A stretch of DNA of 64,000 nt from Anthonomus grandis grandis (taxonomy: Eukaryota > Arthropoda > Insecta > Coleoptera > Curculionidae), in the NCBI RefSeq assembly GCF_022605725.1, contig NC_065551.1:18228001-18292000 (forward strand), in the 5' to 3' direction. A program made the translations under genes and the position numbers. The notes beneath the pieces are model-generated. The model worked only from the letters and a program-made list of their open reading frames with translations, searched no databases and had not been told where the DNA came from. Of this stretch, positions 41,521 to 53,329 are shown piece by piece; the first letter of the stretch is position 1, and every line of letters begins with the position of its first letter.

Positions 41521-42979
41521 TTAAGTTAGGAAGTAGAAAAATAGTCCTAAACTTTTATCACAAAATGCTAAGAAACGATTCTACGCAAAAGTATATAAAA
41601 GTAGTAAAACAGATAAGTTTTTAGATACAATTTGTTATGGTAATATATTATAATCTTCCACTGATATAATGTTAAAATTTGTTCCACTATTATACAAAAT
41701 TTATACGAGAGAATCCGATACGGTATGAATGATGAATGTCTGTACAATAGGATTAAAATATATAAATGTTTTGTTACTGGTTTCGGTTTTTATACGTACA
41801 GTTAATTGTAGTAATTGTTTTTGATGATTTCAAGTAACGACACAACGCAATCGTCTCAAAGATGGCCCAATTGTATTCGTTAAACTACAACAAACATTCT
41901 GACAACAATATCAAAAATTAAAACAGAAATTAACATACACAAACATTAGTTTTTACTAGGGAATAGTTTTAACCAACACACACAAACAAGTTAGTGCAAA
42001 ATTACAATAAATTATTGCACTATATAAATACAGGGTGTTTCAGGACGAATGATCGATATTTTGGTATGTTGTAGTATCCAAAATTTGGAATAAAAAAATC
42101 TATACATGTATCCTAATTTCAATACCCTAATATATCCAAATACCCTATATACGAGTATAGTGCAAGATATCTGTGCGCCTTATATTGACAGTATATACCA
42201 TCTTGGACCCTTGGCATCAGGCCGAATAAAATCATCATAAAACGTGATTTGTAAGTTTGTATTATGGATCACGACACGATCGACGGAAAGAAGAAGAAAT
42301 AGTCGAATCCGAAGAACGGCAGCACGTGCATCATGCGACTTCCTACTTGCACGTTATTTGTTTACGTTCATGTTTCGGCCGATGGCTTCGTGGCTTCTGC
42401 ATTTTACTTTTGGCCTTTATTTCATGACCTATCTTCGTATTAAAAATAAATTCATTAACCAAAAAATTTATTTATTTTATTTACTCTTATCGTAATGTTG
42501 ACTGAAAACTAGTAGATTCTAAATCATGTTTTATTAACACATAAAACAATATTATATAGCTAAAAGGACAATACTCCAACATCTCAGTATTAAATTTTAA
42601 TGCCCAATAATAGGAGAAAATTTATGTTAAGTTCATGTCTAATTACAATCATTAAGCAATAAAATTGCCATATTTTATGTGTGACCTAGCAATATAATGA
42701 AAATATACGATTCATCACATTAACTGATGTGGCTAAAACGATATTAATAGGTGCATCATTTATATGATAGTTTACCTTTTTTTTTAACAATTAAAGATAT
42801 AAGCAAGAAAAACTGAAAGAAACTGACGTTTATCGCAGACTCCCCGCGAAGAAGACATGTTTTAATGATATTTTAGTTATGTCTGAAGACATTAGGTTTG
42901 CCGTTAATAGCTTTTGTATTTATTTAGAATTTCTAATACGGATAATTTAAAAGTCTTAAATTATAGCCTAATGAGGTGA
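41521..42979. other. unassigned spacer with one mariner-type terminus
   Basis: TACAGGGTGTTTCAGGACG at 42031-42049 is a mariner-like end without a recognised partner. An open frame at 42244-42495 has no domain. The remainder is AT-rich. Confidence 0.35.
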
Positions 42980-44350
42980 TGCCGGCGATACAAGATCGAT
43001 AAATAATAGTTTTTATACCTATTTGGCATTCGAAAAAAGAGCAATTAAAAAAGCTGTAATTTTGATGATAAGAAAATGAAATTTTCTAAAATTGCTGAAC
43101 TTCATTAATATCTCCTCATCTCTCATTTTGTCGACGTGCCGATCTCGATGTATGAAAAAATTTCCCGGAAATTTTAAAAATAGTAAAAGGTTTAATATTG
43201 GCTTTTGCACTTGCATTGGCTAATGCACTTTCCTTTAATTTACGTAATTTTAAAATTGGTTCCTTATTCTATGTTGTGTAATTTTGGATTTTTGAAAATC
43301 ATTGTTTTTTATTTTTGTTCATTTATTCTTTTTGGTAATGATCTACAGGTTTCACCTATGTAAAATTGAAATTTGAATGAAAGGTTTAGTTTTTGTTAAT
43401 AAATATCGTAATATGTTTTGTGATTTAAAAATAGTTCTTATATTACATTTTTTAGCAATTCTTTTTATCTTATTAGAAAAACCTGGAATAAATGGTAAAA
43501 TAAGATTTGTCGTAAAAATTGGTTGATTCAATTTTATAGGTGGATTATCAAACTCTTTAAAGCAATTTTCCAAAAATTCTTTGGGATAATTATTGTGTAT
43601 TAAAATATTTTTAATAAAATGTTTTTCAGTTGTTAAATATTGATTATTACAAATAATGTTTGCACGATCATATAAACTTTTTACCACTCCTCTTTTTACC
43701 ATTATCGGATGATTACAATTAAAATTAAGACATCTATTAGTATGGTTTACGGTAAATTCTAGTTTAAAAATTGTGTAAGTCTTTTTTAATTAAAATATCA
43801 AAAGAAGGAAGCTGGCCATGAGTCTCCTTTTTGAGAGTAAATTTTATAGTTGATTTTTTGGAGTTAGAATGGATAGTTTGGATTTTAAAAAATTTTAAGA
43901 TCTAATTCGTTATGGTGATATATTGAAAAAATATCGCCAACCATATTTTAGGTTTTTTATCAAATGTATTAATAACCTCAGATTAAAAATTTTGCATAAA
44001 TATATTACTTAAAATTGGTGAAAGAGAAGAACCCATAGCCATACCAAAGTTTTATTGATAAAATTCATTTTTGTATTGAAAATAAGTAGTTTTTACACAA
44101 TAAGTTAAAAGTTTTAAAATTGTACTAACGCTTAGTGTTGTACGATCTGCTAAATTATTATCATTTTCTAATTTATTTTTAACAATATTTAAAGTTTTGT
44201 CAACGGGAACATTAGTGAAAAGACTTACAACATCAAAACTTACTAATGGATCATGAGGGTTAAAAGAAATTGTAGAAAGTTTTTCTAAAAAGTGTTGAGA
44301 ATTTTTAATGTAAGAATCAAAATTATTAGTATATGGAGTTAAGTAATGTG
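42980..44350 (-). pseudogene. Penelope-like element fragment (reverse transcriptase, linker, decayed GIY-YIG end)
   Basis: Minus-strand reading shows 'VSFDVVSLFTNVPVDKTLNI' (44260-44200, first catalytic Asp block), 'FGMAMGSSLSPILSNIFM' (about 44050-43994), then after frame changes 'MVKRGVVKSLYDRANIICNN' and 'KIKRIAKKCNIRTIFKSQN' (43702-43400), the linker typical of Penelope-like enzymes. Further left, 'KESALANASAKANIKPFTIF' (about 43240-43180) resembles the C-terminal GIY-YIG endonuclease, heavily decayed. The YVDD box region near 43930 is broken. The 5' part is missing beyond about 44350. Confidence 0.72.
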
Positions 44351-44934
44351 ATGATAAAAGTAAGATATAGTAATGTAAAATGTAGATGTAAAAAAGTAAC
44401 CCCTAAGTGTGTTTTAATTTAACTGTTGCGTTTCCTTGGATAAAATTCAACCTATGGTTGTCGTCCTTTGAATTAGGAGTAAACTCTTGTACGCGTTTTC
44501 GTATGTTGTAACTTAGTAATAAGTATTGCACTCCCATTGTAATTCAGGAAAGCTCTACATTTCTAATAATTTTTGTATAAATATATTTGCATCTGACAAA
44601 GATTGTAATGCCTTAAATATTTAATTTAAAATAATAAACGTATAACTTTATATTATTTAAGAAATCACATAGAATCTTAACATTGAGCAATTATTAAATA
44701 TTCATCTGTAGGCTTATTAAGGCTTTAAAATTTAGAAATGGAAGCTTTGAAAAACGCGTGTTAATTTTTTTTTTTGAGAACTAGAAAATTTTTTTTTGTG
44801 TTATTTTTCTTATTTTCTTGATTATTAAAGTAAAAGTTAGAATATTGAGGGATGATTGAAGTTAAGATATAAAGATCTTCGCCTTTTTGGGCAAATGTAT
44901 TGTAATGTACCTTTGATACCAAATAAAGACATAT
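44351..44934. other. unassigned AT-rich spacer
   Basis: No recognised gene or repeat. Confidence 0.3.
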
Positions 44935-45054
44935 TTATCTATTTATTTACGATTTTCATCATTGTCATAAATAAATAATATATAGTCGTGTTAAACAAAT
45001 ATCGTCTTAATTTTTCCTTTTTTTTATGGTAAACACAAGCACAAGAGGAAAGTC

Positions 45055-46909
45055 CTATGTCACTCTTGAAGTGGTGCTTGCTCGAAGATATTTTTGGGCA
45101 TTTTTTTTCTTGAATCGCTGTAGGTTGTATGCGTCGGGAAATATGTGAGGTGGAAGCCCGTTCCACAAAGAAGATGTTCTCCAGATGAATGAGTCCCGAT
45201 ACAGCGACGTCCTTGGGGTAGGCAGGTGGACTCGATGTTGATGAGCCGCAACTGCTAGACGCGTCCTTCTTGCCGGAACAGCCCTGGGTGGAATCAGGCC
45301 TGCCAGCTCAGAAAAGCACTTACCGTGATAATAACGGTAGAATAAACAGAGATCAGCCACCTTTCTCCTGTGCTCCAGACTATCCAGACTCTTTGTCAGT
45401 TCTGGTTTATCGATCAGACGAATAGCTCTCTTCTGTATAGAATCCAGCAGGTTTAAACTATGCTTGGGTGCAGAGCTCCAGACATGCGAGGAATATTCGA
45501 GGGAAGGGCGTATTTGAGCCTTATGAAGAGTCAGCAGCTATTCTGGTGTATACAGTTTTTTCGTTTTGAAAAGCACTCCGAGTTTTTTAGAAGCCGCCCT
45601 GGCAACCTCGGCAACGTGGTCATGCCAAGACACACTGTTGGTGACCTGGACTCCTAGAAAATGTAAAGATGATTTCATTGGCAATGTTTTCCCTGCCATA
45701 ACTAGCTCCGGGCCACCAAGGTTAGTCTTCATCGTAAATACTGCAGCCTGCGTTTTTTTAGCGTTAAAATTGACTAAATTGTTATCGCCCCACTCCAAGA
45801 TTGCTTTAATATCGTTGTTGGTTGAAGCTACTTGTTGCTGCCTAAGATTCTGAGAACTTGCGGTTGTCGTTGGTTTGGCGGACTTAAATGTGGAAAAAAG
45901 TGTGCTATCGTCCGCAAAGCTGTAGATTGGATTGACAGTGGTTCCTAGCAAATCGTTGATATATACCAAGAAAAGGGTGGGGGATAGAATGCATCCTTGA
46001 GGGACTCCTGCGTTAATGTTAAATTTATCGGAGAGGTATCCATCGACGTTGGATTGTTCGTTGTTCAAGGAAACTTTTGATCCAATTTAATAATGAGTTT
46101 TGTATGCCGATTGAGGAGACCTTGGTTAGTAGTCCCTCATGCCACACTCTGTCAAATGCCTTAGAAATGTCAAGAGCGACTGAGTGGGACTCGCCGTACT
46201 TCTCCATAGCCTCCGTCCACAAGTGTGTGACGTAGGCCAGGAGATCGCCGGTGGATCTGAGCTTTCGGAAGCCGTATTGATGATCGCTGATTAGTCCAGA
46301 TGATTCCAGATATCTTAACAGTTGTTGGATGACTGCTTTCTCCATAATCTTCGATATTACTGAAACTAGTGCAATCGGGCGGTAATTGGAGGGCATCGTC
46401 TTCCTACCCTTTTTGGGTACAGCTTGCACTCGAGCAGTTTTCCAGCTTGTTGGAAATTGGCCCTGCTTATACGATGCCGTTAACAGTCTACATAAGGGAG
46501 GAGTCAATTCGTCTGCACAACGTTTTAGTATTAGGGCTGGAATTCTATCTGGTCCAGTAGCTTTGTTGGTGTCTACGCTTTTAAGAATTTTATTTATAAT
46601 TGTTGACTTAGCAATTCCTTGACTAACGGCTTTCGATACCGACCAGAAAGATCTTGTTCCATTTGGGCAGTTTAGCAGTTTGTTTTTGATCCTGTTGTTG
46701 TCACTCTCTTTGCATTCATCAATAATTCGCTTGCAGCTATTTCTGGAGGCTAAAACGTTCCTCTTATTTTCGATGGAAGGATGTTGACGCCATTTGCGAT
46801 ATGCTGCGTTTTTAGTGTTTACTGCCTTTTTGCAATTCAGGTTGAACCATTGCTTGTTGTTTGATCCGCATTTAGTAGAAAAAGGGATATAAGCTTCCAT
46901 TCCTGCCAA
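45055..46909 (-). pseudogene. reverse-transcriptase and C-terminal domains of the jockey-like element
   Basis: 46909-46025: 'NTKNAAYRKWRQHPSIENKR', a gap after 'FWSVSKAVSQG', then 'ATGPDRIPALILKRCADELT', 'MPSNYRPIALVSVISKIMEK', 'SDHQYGFRKLRSTGDLLAYV' and 'VALDISKAFDRVWHEGLL' (first Asp). A frameshift near 46030-46060 moves to 46068-45538 with 'NAGVPQGCILSPTLFLVYIN' and 'YSFADDSTLFSTF' (catalytic Asp pair). A TAG at 45538-45540 and another frame change lead to 45360-45055, 'YRYYHGKCFSELAGLIPPRA' and 'LPTPRTSLYRDSF', the conserved C-terminus. Only a few lesions, so this copy is relatively young. Confidence 0.85.
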
Positions 46910-47029
46910 GATCGTCTCTGTAATTTGGTTTGCACATTTTGAGATGTTATTGGTTCTAAAGCAGACTTCTTTCCAAGGGTATGAGCGATAAAATTCCCGA
47001 AGATGGTTCCACTCTGATGATTTATAGTG

Positions 47030-47953
47030 CTATACCTTCCGCGGCATCGGAGGATCCTGCGTTTTAACCTCCAACTGGCAAGAGACTGTTATCAATTTGT
47101 GGTCCAATGTTCCTAGGAAGGCATGTACTGATACTGTGTACGACTCAGGGTCTGAAGCCAAGACCAGATCTAGAAGACTCGCGAACTCGCCGTCTCGATC
47201 GGGGATTCTGGTAGGTTCCTCCACAAGCTGCGTAAGCCCGCATATGGTGGCAAATAGCTCAGCTTCTCGTCCTTCATCGTCGTTCTTGTTGCAGAAGCGC
47301 AGCCAGTTGATATTGTGAACGTTAAAATCACCCATGACGATGATTTCTGCACTTGGGTAGTCGATTTGCAGATGGTTAATGCAATCAACCAGGTTCAAAA
47401 AGAGCCATCTATATTGGGTGTCGCTTGGTGGTCTGTAGATACAGCAGATAAATTTCGTAGCACCACTGGCTATTATTTTGAACCACATGACGTCGAAGTC
47501 CGCAGGTTTAAGCGTTTCCTCCCGCTGGCAACTCAAATCGTTCTTGACAAATACTGCCAATCCAAAGTTTAGTCGAAATCGGATGTGTAGGTCGTATCCA
47601 GGATAAATGAGGTGAACATTTGTTGTTGAAGGTTTCACCTTTGTTTCTGCCAATGCCAAAATGTGAGGCTTATTTGATTGCAGGTGTTGGTGTACTGCAT
47701 TAATATTGGTGTTTAGGCCTCTGATGTTGCAGAAATTGATTTTTAGGCTTTTTGATCCGCCTGATTTACCTCCGGAAAGTTTTGGTCGTGAGGGCGCCAT
47801 CATGCATTTACTTTTCTTCTCCATTTCCCCTTTGGAAACCGGACATATCCACATGGCGGCGAAACGTGAGTTCCATGGAACCACTTCACGCCGCCTAAGT
47901 CCTATGTGGTGGTATTGAACCGGGCGATGCAAGTGGACAATATCTACCACCAA
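47030..47953 (-). pseudogene. endonuclease domain of the jockey-like element
   Basis: 307 codons without a stop. After a basic leader come 'KINFCNIRGLNTNINAVHQH', 'PHILALAETKVKPS', 'FGLAVFVKNDLSCQ', 'CCIYRPPSDTQYRWLFLNLV', 'IIVMGDFNVHNINWLRF', 'SLLDLVLASDPESY' and 'LGTLDHKLITVS': the complete APE-type endonuclease series, with catalytic Asp-His at the end. The frame ends at 47030 and the downstream domain continues in another frame, so ORF2 is broken between domains. The sequence before 'MEKKSKCMM' may be ORF1 end or leader; I do not recognise it. Confidence 0.82.
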
Positions 47954-48176
47954 TAATCGTCCTAAGACAAATTACTTGTCTTTTACACTTACACCACAGA
48001 TGTGTATCTGTGCTTACACCCTTTTACGTCTTACACATACCGTCGTCGTCTTTATAATAATTCGCGAGTGGTTCGCCGCATCCGTCTTTTACTCAACACG
48101 TCACGTTTAATTGAAATTATTGTAATTGTCGGCAAAACATTAAAAGTACTATAAATTATGGAAAATTACACAAACA

Positions 48177-48310
48177 TTTATTTATTTATTTATTTATTTA
48201 TTTCCAATATCTATAATTTATTATTGATCTGGATATAATTTAATAAAAAAAAAAAATTGCGTGGATTTATAACTTATACACCCTTCGTTTCAGTAAATAC
48301 TTTCAACACA
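48177..48310 (-). repeat. 3' end and TAAA tail of a second minus-strand retroelement
   Basis: (TTTA)n at 48178-48203 followed by tttccaatatctataattta. Read on the minus strand this is ..atattggaaataaataaataaa.., a non-LTR 3' terminus. The same 'attggaaataaa' precedes the tail at 54500-54515. Confidence 0.5.
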
Positions 48311-48859
48311 GGAGTCTAAAAGAAAATAAATAAAATAAGCAGAAATAGTCTTGTGAGGAATCATGCCATTTATATTCTATTTTCCAGTAAAAAGATCAAT
48401 TTTAAAAGGTCATGCCTCAAAGGGAAATGATTTTTTAGACGACTAAAAGAAAACGAAGAATATTGAGAAAATATATACTACCCAATAAACTAATTACAAG
48501 AGAATTATCTGAGCCATCAATATTGATACTACCTGGAACAAGGTTAAATCAACAATGGTGAAGATTTCCCCCACCTAGTCATGGGCACAAAATATTAAAC
48601 AGCGAAAAAACCATAGATGAACCAGGACATCATCAATCTATGGAAGAAAAACATACAAAAATATCATGGCCCTGAACAATGAAAAATACAAGCAACTAGA
48701 ACATGGCATAAAAATTTTTTTGAAAATATCTTTATTGCAATTAGTTTGTTTGTACCTCTAAAAAAATACATGTCTTGAAAATTTCCAGTATGTTTTTCAA
48801 TTAAATTTAAAAATCATGTTATCGAAAGTAAAAAATGCACAAAAAATATAAACAAAGAC
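48311..48859. other. unassigned AT-rich stretch containing part of a dispersed repeat
   Basis: The block 48279-48327 (cccttcgtttcagtaaatac..ggagtct) recurs near 50969-51010 and 63001-63047. Otherwise nothing was recognised. Confidence 0.35.
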
Positions 48860-50085
48860 GATCAGTTACCGACTGTCGAGTGTTTTCTAGGTTGAGACAG
48901 CAATGAAAGGATTTGACAAAAGAATGCCATACACAATATATTCACTGCAATGAAGCAGCTATATTGGCTGTACCATAAAGAAATTTTTGTAATTTTTTAA
49001 CCCTAAAAGAAAAAATAGTTCTTTTTCAAATACATAACGTGCTGAAAAGGAGATTGCTAATATGTTTGCTAAATATTTTTCTACAGTATACTCACACCAT
49101 AATGTTAACGTCCTCACTCATGAATTATACGCATCCAATACGCATATCGCTCTCATTAAAATATCAGATATGTTTACTAGGCTCTCATTCTCGGATATTA
49201 ACAAGGATAGACCAGAGGATGGGTCTACTTTATTTCATTAAAAAAAAATTAGCTTCAACATCTTTAGACCCTTATACCACATCTGCAATATCTCCCTTCA
49301 ATCCGGAGTGTTCCTGGACTATTAAAAAGAGCGTTTTCTAAAACCTGTCCATAAATCAGGCGACAAAACCTTGAAAATCTTGTTGGAGAAGGGATATATA
49401 TCAAGTTGATACAATAAACACTAATTTCTTCAAGGCGTTCGACGAGTACCCCACAATATTTTGTTGCATAAACTAAAAATGATTGGGATTGATTACCCTT
49501 TAAAGTCTGATCGTAGACTGATTGTTGTTAAAATTGATACTTTTCTTAAAACTGTTTATAAAGTACCTCAAGGCTCTGATCTTGGGCCCCTTCTTTTTAA
49601 TATTTTCATTATTGATATAGATTATAGATGAATGCTTCACTATCTGCCTATTTTTGTTGTTTGCCGATGATCCAAGATTGAGCAGTATAATCAAATCTCC
49701 TGACGATTGTGACAAATTAAAATATGATCTAAATAACTTAACTTAAAAGGTTGGTGCGAAAGAAATAGTATCAAATATAATCCAGCTATACGTAAAATTA
49801 TCACTTTTTCTTAATCTAGAAATTCTATTGATTGCTACTACATAATCGGTCGCTATACCCTTGAAAGAACTCCTCTTTTTAAAAAATTTTATTCAACCTA
49901 TTCTTTTAACAAATTTTCTCATTACTTAGAAAATGTTGCCAATAATGCTTTCCAAATGTTTGGTTTTGTTAGAAATGTAGGTACTCAAGACTTCACCAAT
50001 ACTGTCGCTTTAGAAACACTCTACCAAGCAAACCAACATCATAGCATTGATATTTTTGAATATTATAGCAAATTCCTAGGTTAAC
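48860..50085 (+). pseudogene. decayed plus-strand copy of the CR1/jockey-like element of 38.6-41.5 kb
   Basis: Nucleotide similarity is visible to the inverse of about 39690-39830 ('actgcaatgaagcagct', 'taaagaaat'). Translation gives 'IANMFAKYFSTVYSHHNVNV', 'KERFLKPVHKSGDKT', 'VPHNILLHKLKMIGIDYPLK' and 'YKVPQGSDLGPLLFNIFIID', closely matching the minus-strand copy, plus the ADD-box surroundings and C-terminal 'ENVANNAFQMFGFVRNVGTQ' that the other copy partly lacks. Many stops. Confidence 0.7.
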
Positions 50086-50848
50086 TTTTAGTACACATTA
50101 GTTAGAACTTAACTATAAAGAATAAAATATTTAAAAGAAGTTACAGGGGGTACCAAAAAATACATATCAATGGACGTAAGAATCAAACAATCATGATGTA
50201 AGAAAGTATGAAGCGAATCTGGAGAGAATACACGACAAAACTGGTTCCAATGCAACGAAAGGAAGTGGAATATGCGATTAAGAAGCAAAAAAACAACAAA
50301 GCTGTTGGGTCTGACAACATTCCGATAGAAAAGTGGAAAGCATGGGATCATAGGAACTGGACCATCCTTATAGATAATCTAAATAGAATATATGAAACGG
50401 GGGATATTCCAAGAGAGTAGCTTAAATTACTGCTTATTCCTCTACCTAAAAAACAATCCCAAATCATGCGACAAATGATCGGTCTGATGCAGTTTGGTTT
50501 TAGAGAGAAATTAGGAACGAGAGAAGCTCTGTTTCTTATAAAAATAATGCGACTGAAGTGTAAAGAAAAAGAAAACAATAAAAATGTATTCGTTTGTTTC
50601 ATCGACTTCCAGGAGATCCTTGATAAAATTATCGATCACTCTAACAAACGGATCGAGAACCGAGAGAATGATAATCTAAATCAAAACGACATACGCATCA
50701 TAAAGAAATTAATATACTTTAATCAAACAGCAGTACTTCGGGTTGAAGATATAGAGATCAAAATTCAGAAATGCGTCTGACAAGGGTGCGTCCTGACGCC
50801 ATAAGTGTTTAACTTATACTCCCAGTTTGTGTTTCGGAGGACGCTGGA
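50086..50848 (+). pseudogene. RTE-like reverse-transcriptase fragment
   Basis: Plus strand: 'EVEYAIKKQKNNKAVGSDNI' and 'LNRIYETGDIPRE' (50208-50420), a stop, then 50466-50780 'QFGFREKLGTREALFLIKIM', 'VFVCFIDFQEILDKI' (first catalytic Asp) and 'NQTAVLRVEDIEIKIQ', followed by 'QGCVLTPxVFNLYSQFVFRR', where a stop replaces one residue. This is the insect endonuclease-reverse transcriptase type (RTE-like). A piece between 'LPKK' and 'MRQMIG' is deleted. The catalytic ADD box is missing because the copy runs into the simple repeat at 50849. Confidence 0.7.
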
Positions 50849-50897
50849 GAAAAGAAGAGAAGAGAAGAGAAGAGAAGAGAAGAGAAGAGAAGAGAAG
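50849..50897 (+). repeat. (AGAAG)n simple repeat
   Basis: About nine units of agaag directly following the truncated RTE-like fragment. Confidence 0.9.
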
Positions 50898-51099
50898 GGG
50901 TAAGTATTGAAGAACTGTTCTATGTGATTCTTATTTAAGGAAACTTTGCAGAATTTTACGATTTTTATTCCCTCTATTGCAGTAAATACCTTTCTTCTCA
51001 GGCCTCTTTAAAAACAATTGGCTCAGATGACTAAGAGAAAAAGGCGCAAATTGAAGAAATATTTCTTTCCAAACTTCGACAGTTAAAGTTACATAAGCA
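50898..51099. other. spacer with second copy of the dispersed repeat
   Basis: Holds the ccctctattgcagtaaatacc block at 50969-50989 and following bases similar to the repeats at 48.28 and 63.0 kb. Confidence 0.35.
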
Positions 51100-51529
51100 T
51101 TTGGTAAATATTTCCATCTCTCTCTCTATCCTTCAAATATTTTTATCCTCCATCTGTCTTCGTTCATTCTAGCCACGTGGCCCGTCTAGTTTCATTTGAG
51201 TTTCGATATTATTATGAAGCATCTGTAACTCCAATTTTTCTTTTTCTCACCGCCGCATTCAGAACATGATCTATCAGAGAGAGGCATCTAACATAGCTCT
51301 TTCCATGATTCTCTGGCATCCCTATTTTGTTTGCCAATGCTTCATGTTATCCGAGGCAAAACACACTGGTTATAGACCCTTCTCTCTTGATACATGAAAA
51401 TATTAAAATGTAGCTGAGTTTTCTACAGTTTAATTATCTTTTCCCAATTGCATTTTCTGGGCCAAGTAACAGGACTATACTTGCTCCATATTCAAGTCTT
51501 TTAAGTCTGGAATATTTTCATGGAGTATA

Positions 51530-53300
51530 ATGACCGCATTCGCTTTATTATAAATATGGTGGATAATTTTGGTTCAACCATGGTCAAACATACTACGATA
51601 GTCCATTGTATCGATAGCATTTTCATGTTTCATGATAATGAGCAGCAAAAGCTTATTGTACTCTATACATTTTTCAATAAAAGTTTTCGCTATGTGAGCT
51701 ATCATTTGTGCAATAGTTCTTTTGGAATCTTGCCTGCTAGTTTGATTGATAAAGATCAAATTTCGTTGTTCCGAGTTTTGATAATAAGTCTCATGAAGAG
51801 TTAAAAAATCTGCGAAAATAAGTTGATTGGCCATATAGTTTTGTATTTGGGCTATGTAACCATTTTTATGTAGCAATAATATGATGGCTTTTTTCCATTA
51901 TTCAGGCATTGTAGTATTTTTCGGTCAAGCATTGTAGACTTTGCCCAGTATTTTTAGTAGTGCTGTTCCATTTTGATATTTTTAATGCTAACTCGTCTTC
52001 TGTTATTTTGTTTTTCCCTATGTTTCTTAAGCTGTTGTTAATTTAATTTAGGGTAAGTTCCGTAACCTAACCTTGGTGAATCGTCGGTTAGAAGTGGTAT
52101 TTTACGGTTCCTGAAAATATTGGTTTGAAATAGTTACGCTCTGGTTTCTTGTTGGTCCTTGGTCTTGTTTTCATTTGTTGGTATTAGGTTATAAATGCCA
52201 TTTTTGTATTATAGGTACCTATTATTATTTATAATACCAATAATGAATGCAAATGCAAATGCTGTTGGTATATTTAAGCTCCTGCTCCTAAGCACTGATG
52301 AAAGCTCTAGTAGTAGCGACGATGAAAAAATGGGTCATGTGCGTAAGTGTTTTTTCAAAAAAAAATGGGGGTTTGCACCTTTTTTAAAAAAATATATAAA
52401 TACATACCTACATTATATCAAGATCAAGACCTGGATTTGAATTGTAGTCAGGTGTATTGAACGCAATGAATTGAATGAAACAATAAAATGATCCAATTTC
52501 ATAAACAGGAAAAAACCACGAAAAAATCAAACCAAAACTTCATAACATAACCTCATCCTACAAACACAGGATTTCTGGATATCGTAGATTAAACTCAGAA
52601 TATAAATACGTTTAATCCACGACATCCGTAGGAATAACCGAAGGTACCGAAAAAAATGATGGGTCGTTTCGGTTGACATTTGCAACCAATTTTTCAGGAA
52701 CCGCGTTTCATAACCGAACCAAATTTCAGAAATTGTATAGTTATCGGTAACCGGCACAACCGGTGGAACCGGTTAAGTTACAGAACTTACCTTTAGTGTG
52801 ATATCTGGGATATCCTCTAATTCCTGGTTTTGTATCTAGGAATAGTTTGTGAGATATTTGAAGTTTTCTTGTAGAGATCCATGGAATTCTCTTACAATGG
52901 CCAGAGTTTCCTGCTTATATATATAATTATAAGTCGTATTTAGTCCATTGTTGTAATCTTGCATATTTGTCTTTTGTTTTTGAATAACTTTTTATTCGAT
53001 ATCCTCTAATTCGTTATACTCTAATACCTTGATTATTCCTTCAGTATTATGTAGCCTTATGTCTCTTCGAATTGCGTTGGGTATCGCTTTGCTAATTTCT
53101 TTTAGCTATGGGGCGCTCTCCGAGTACTTTTCTTCTAAAGTTCATCTTATCTTCATTAGGTTTTTAGCATTACTCTTTAGCTTTTCTCTTTTCGCATTTT
53201 CAGCCAATTTGCATTTATTTTACGCTTCCTTCATTTCCGCCGTCTTGTCTCTTTGTTTTTTCGATGTCTATGTTATCATTGTTTGCCATTGCTGCTGAAA
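51530..53300 (-). pseudogene. linker and reverse-transcriptase start of the RTE-type element
   Basis: 'TSKKQRDKTAEMKEA' and 'LKEISKAIPNAIRRDIRLHN' (about 53280-53050) match the linker. 'DIPDIT' just right of the small element and 'INNSLRNIGKNKITEDELAL' just left of it are consecutive in the family, so the reading resumes once the insertion is ignored, save for one stop at the joint. Then 'HIAKTFIEKCIEYNKLLLLI' (51740-51680) and 'YTKIIHHIYNKANAVIIL'-like text follow, the palm beginning. The catalytic box is not visible. Confidence 0.68.
52051..52792. mobile_element. non-autonomous TIR element, possibly PIF/Harbinger MITE, inserted in the RTE
   Basis: Inverted ends ggtaagttccgtaacctaacc (52052) and the inverse of ggttaagttacagaacttacc (ending 52791): about 19 of 21 bases agree. 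TTA on both sides (52048-52050 and 52793-52795) fits the Harbinger target; reading the flanks as a 5-bp TTTAG duplication is equally possible. Left interior has 'LLLLSTDESSSSSDDEK', resembling the acidic start of Harbinger transposases, but no catalytic domain remains. The right part holds self-complementary ccggt words (accggcacaaccggtgg). Confidence 0.72.
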
Positions 53301-53329
53301 GGCGTGAATTTAGCAGTTGTGCTTATTGA

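Larger units (their letters stand above)
44935..48176 (-). mobile_element. jockey-like non-LTR retrotransposon, ORF2 nearly complete
   Basis: Minus strand: 5' region about 48176-47954, endonuclease 47953-47030, reverse transcriptase 46909-45538, C-terminal domain 45530-45055, then a 3' tail cgtaaataaatagataaata at about 44935-44952. It is less AT-rich than its surroundings. A second TAAA-type run (48178-48203) abuts the 5' end and belongs to another element's tail, so two insertions are stacked head to tail. Confidence 0.82.
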
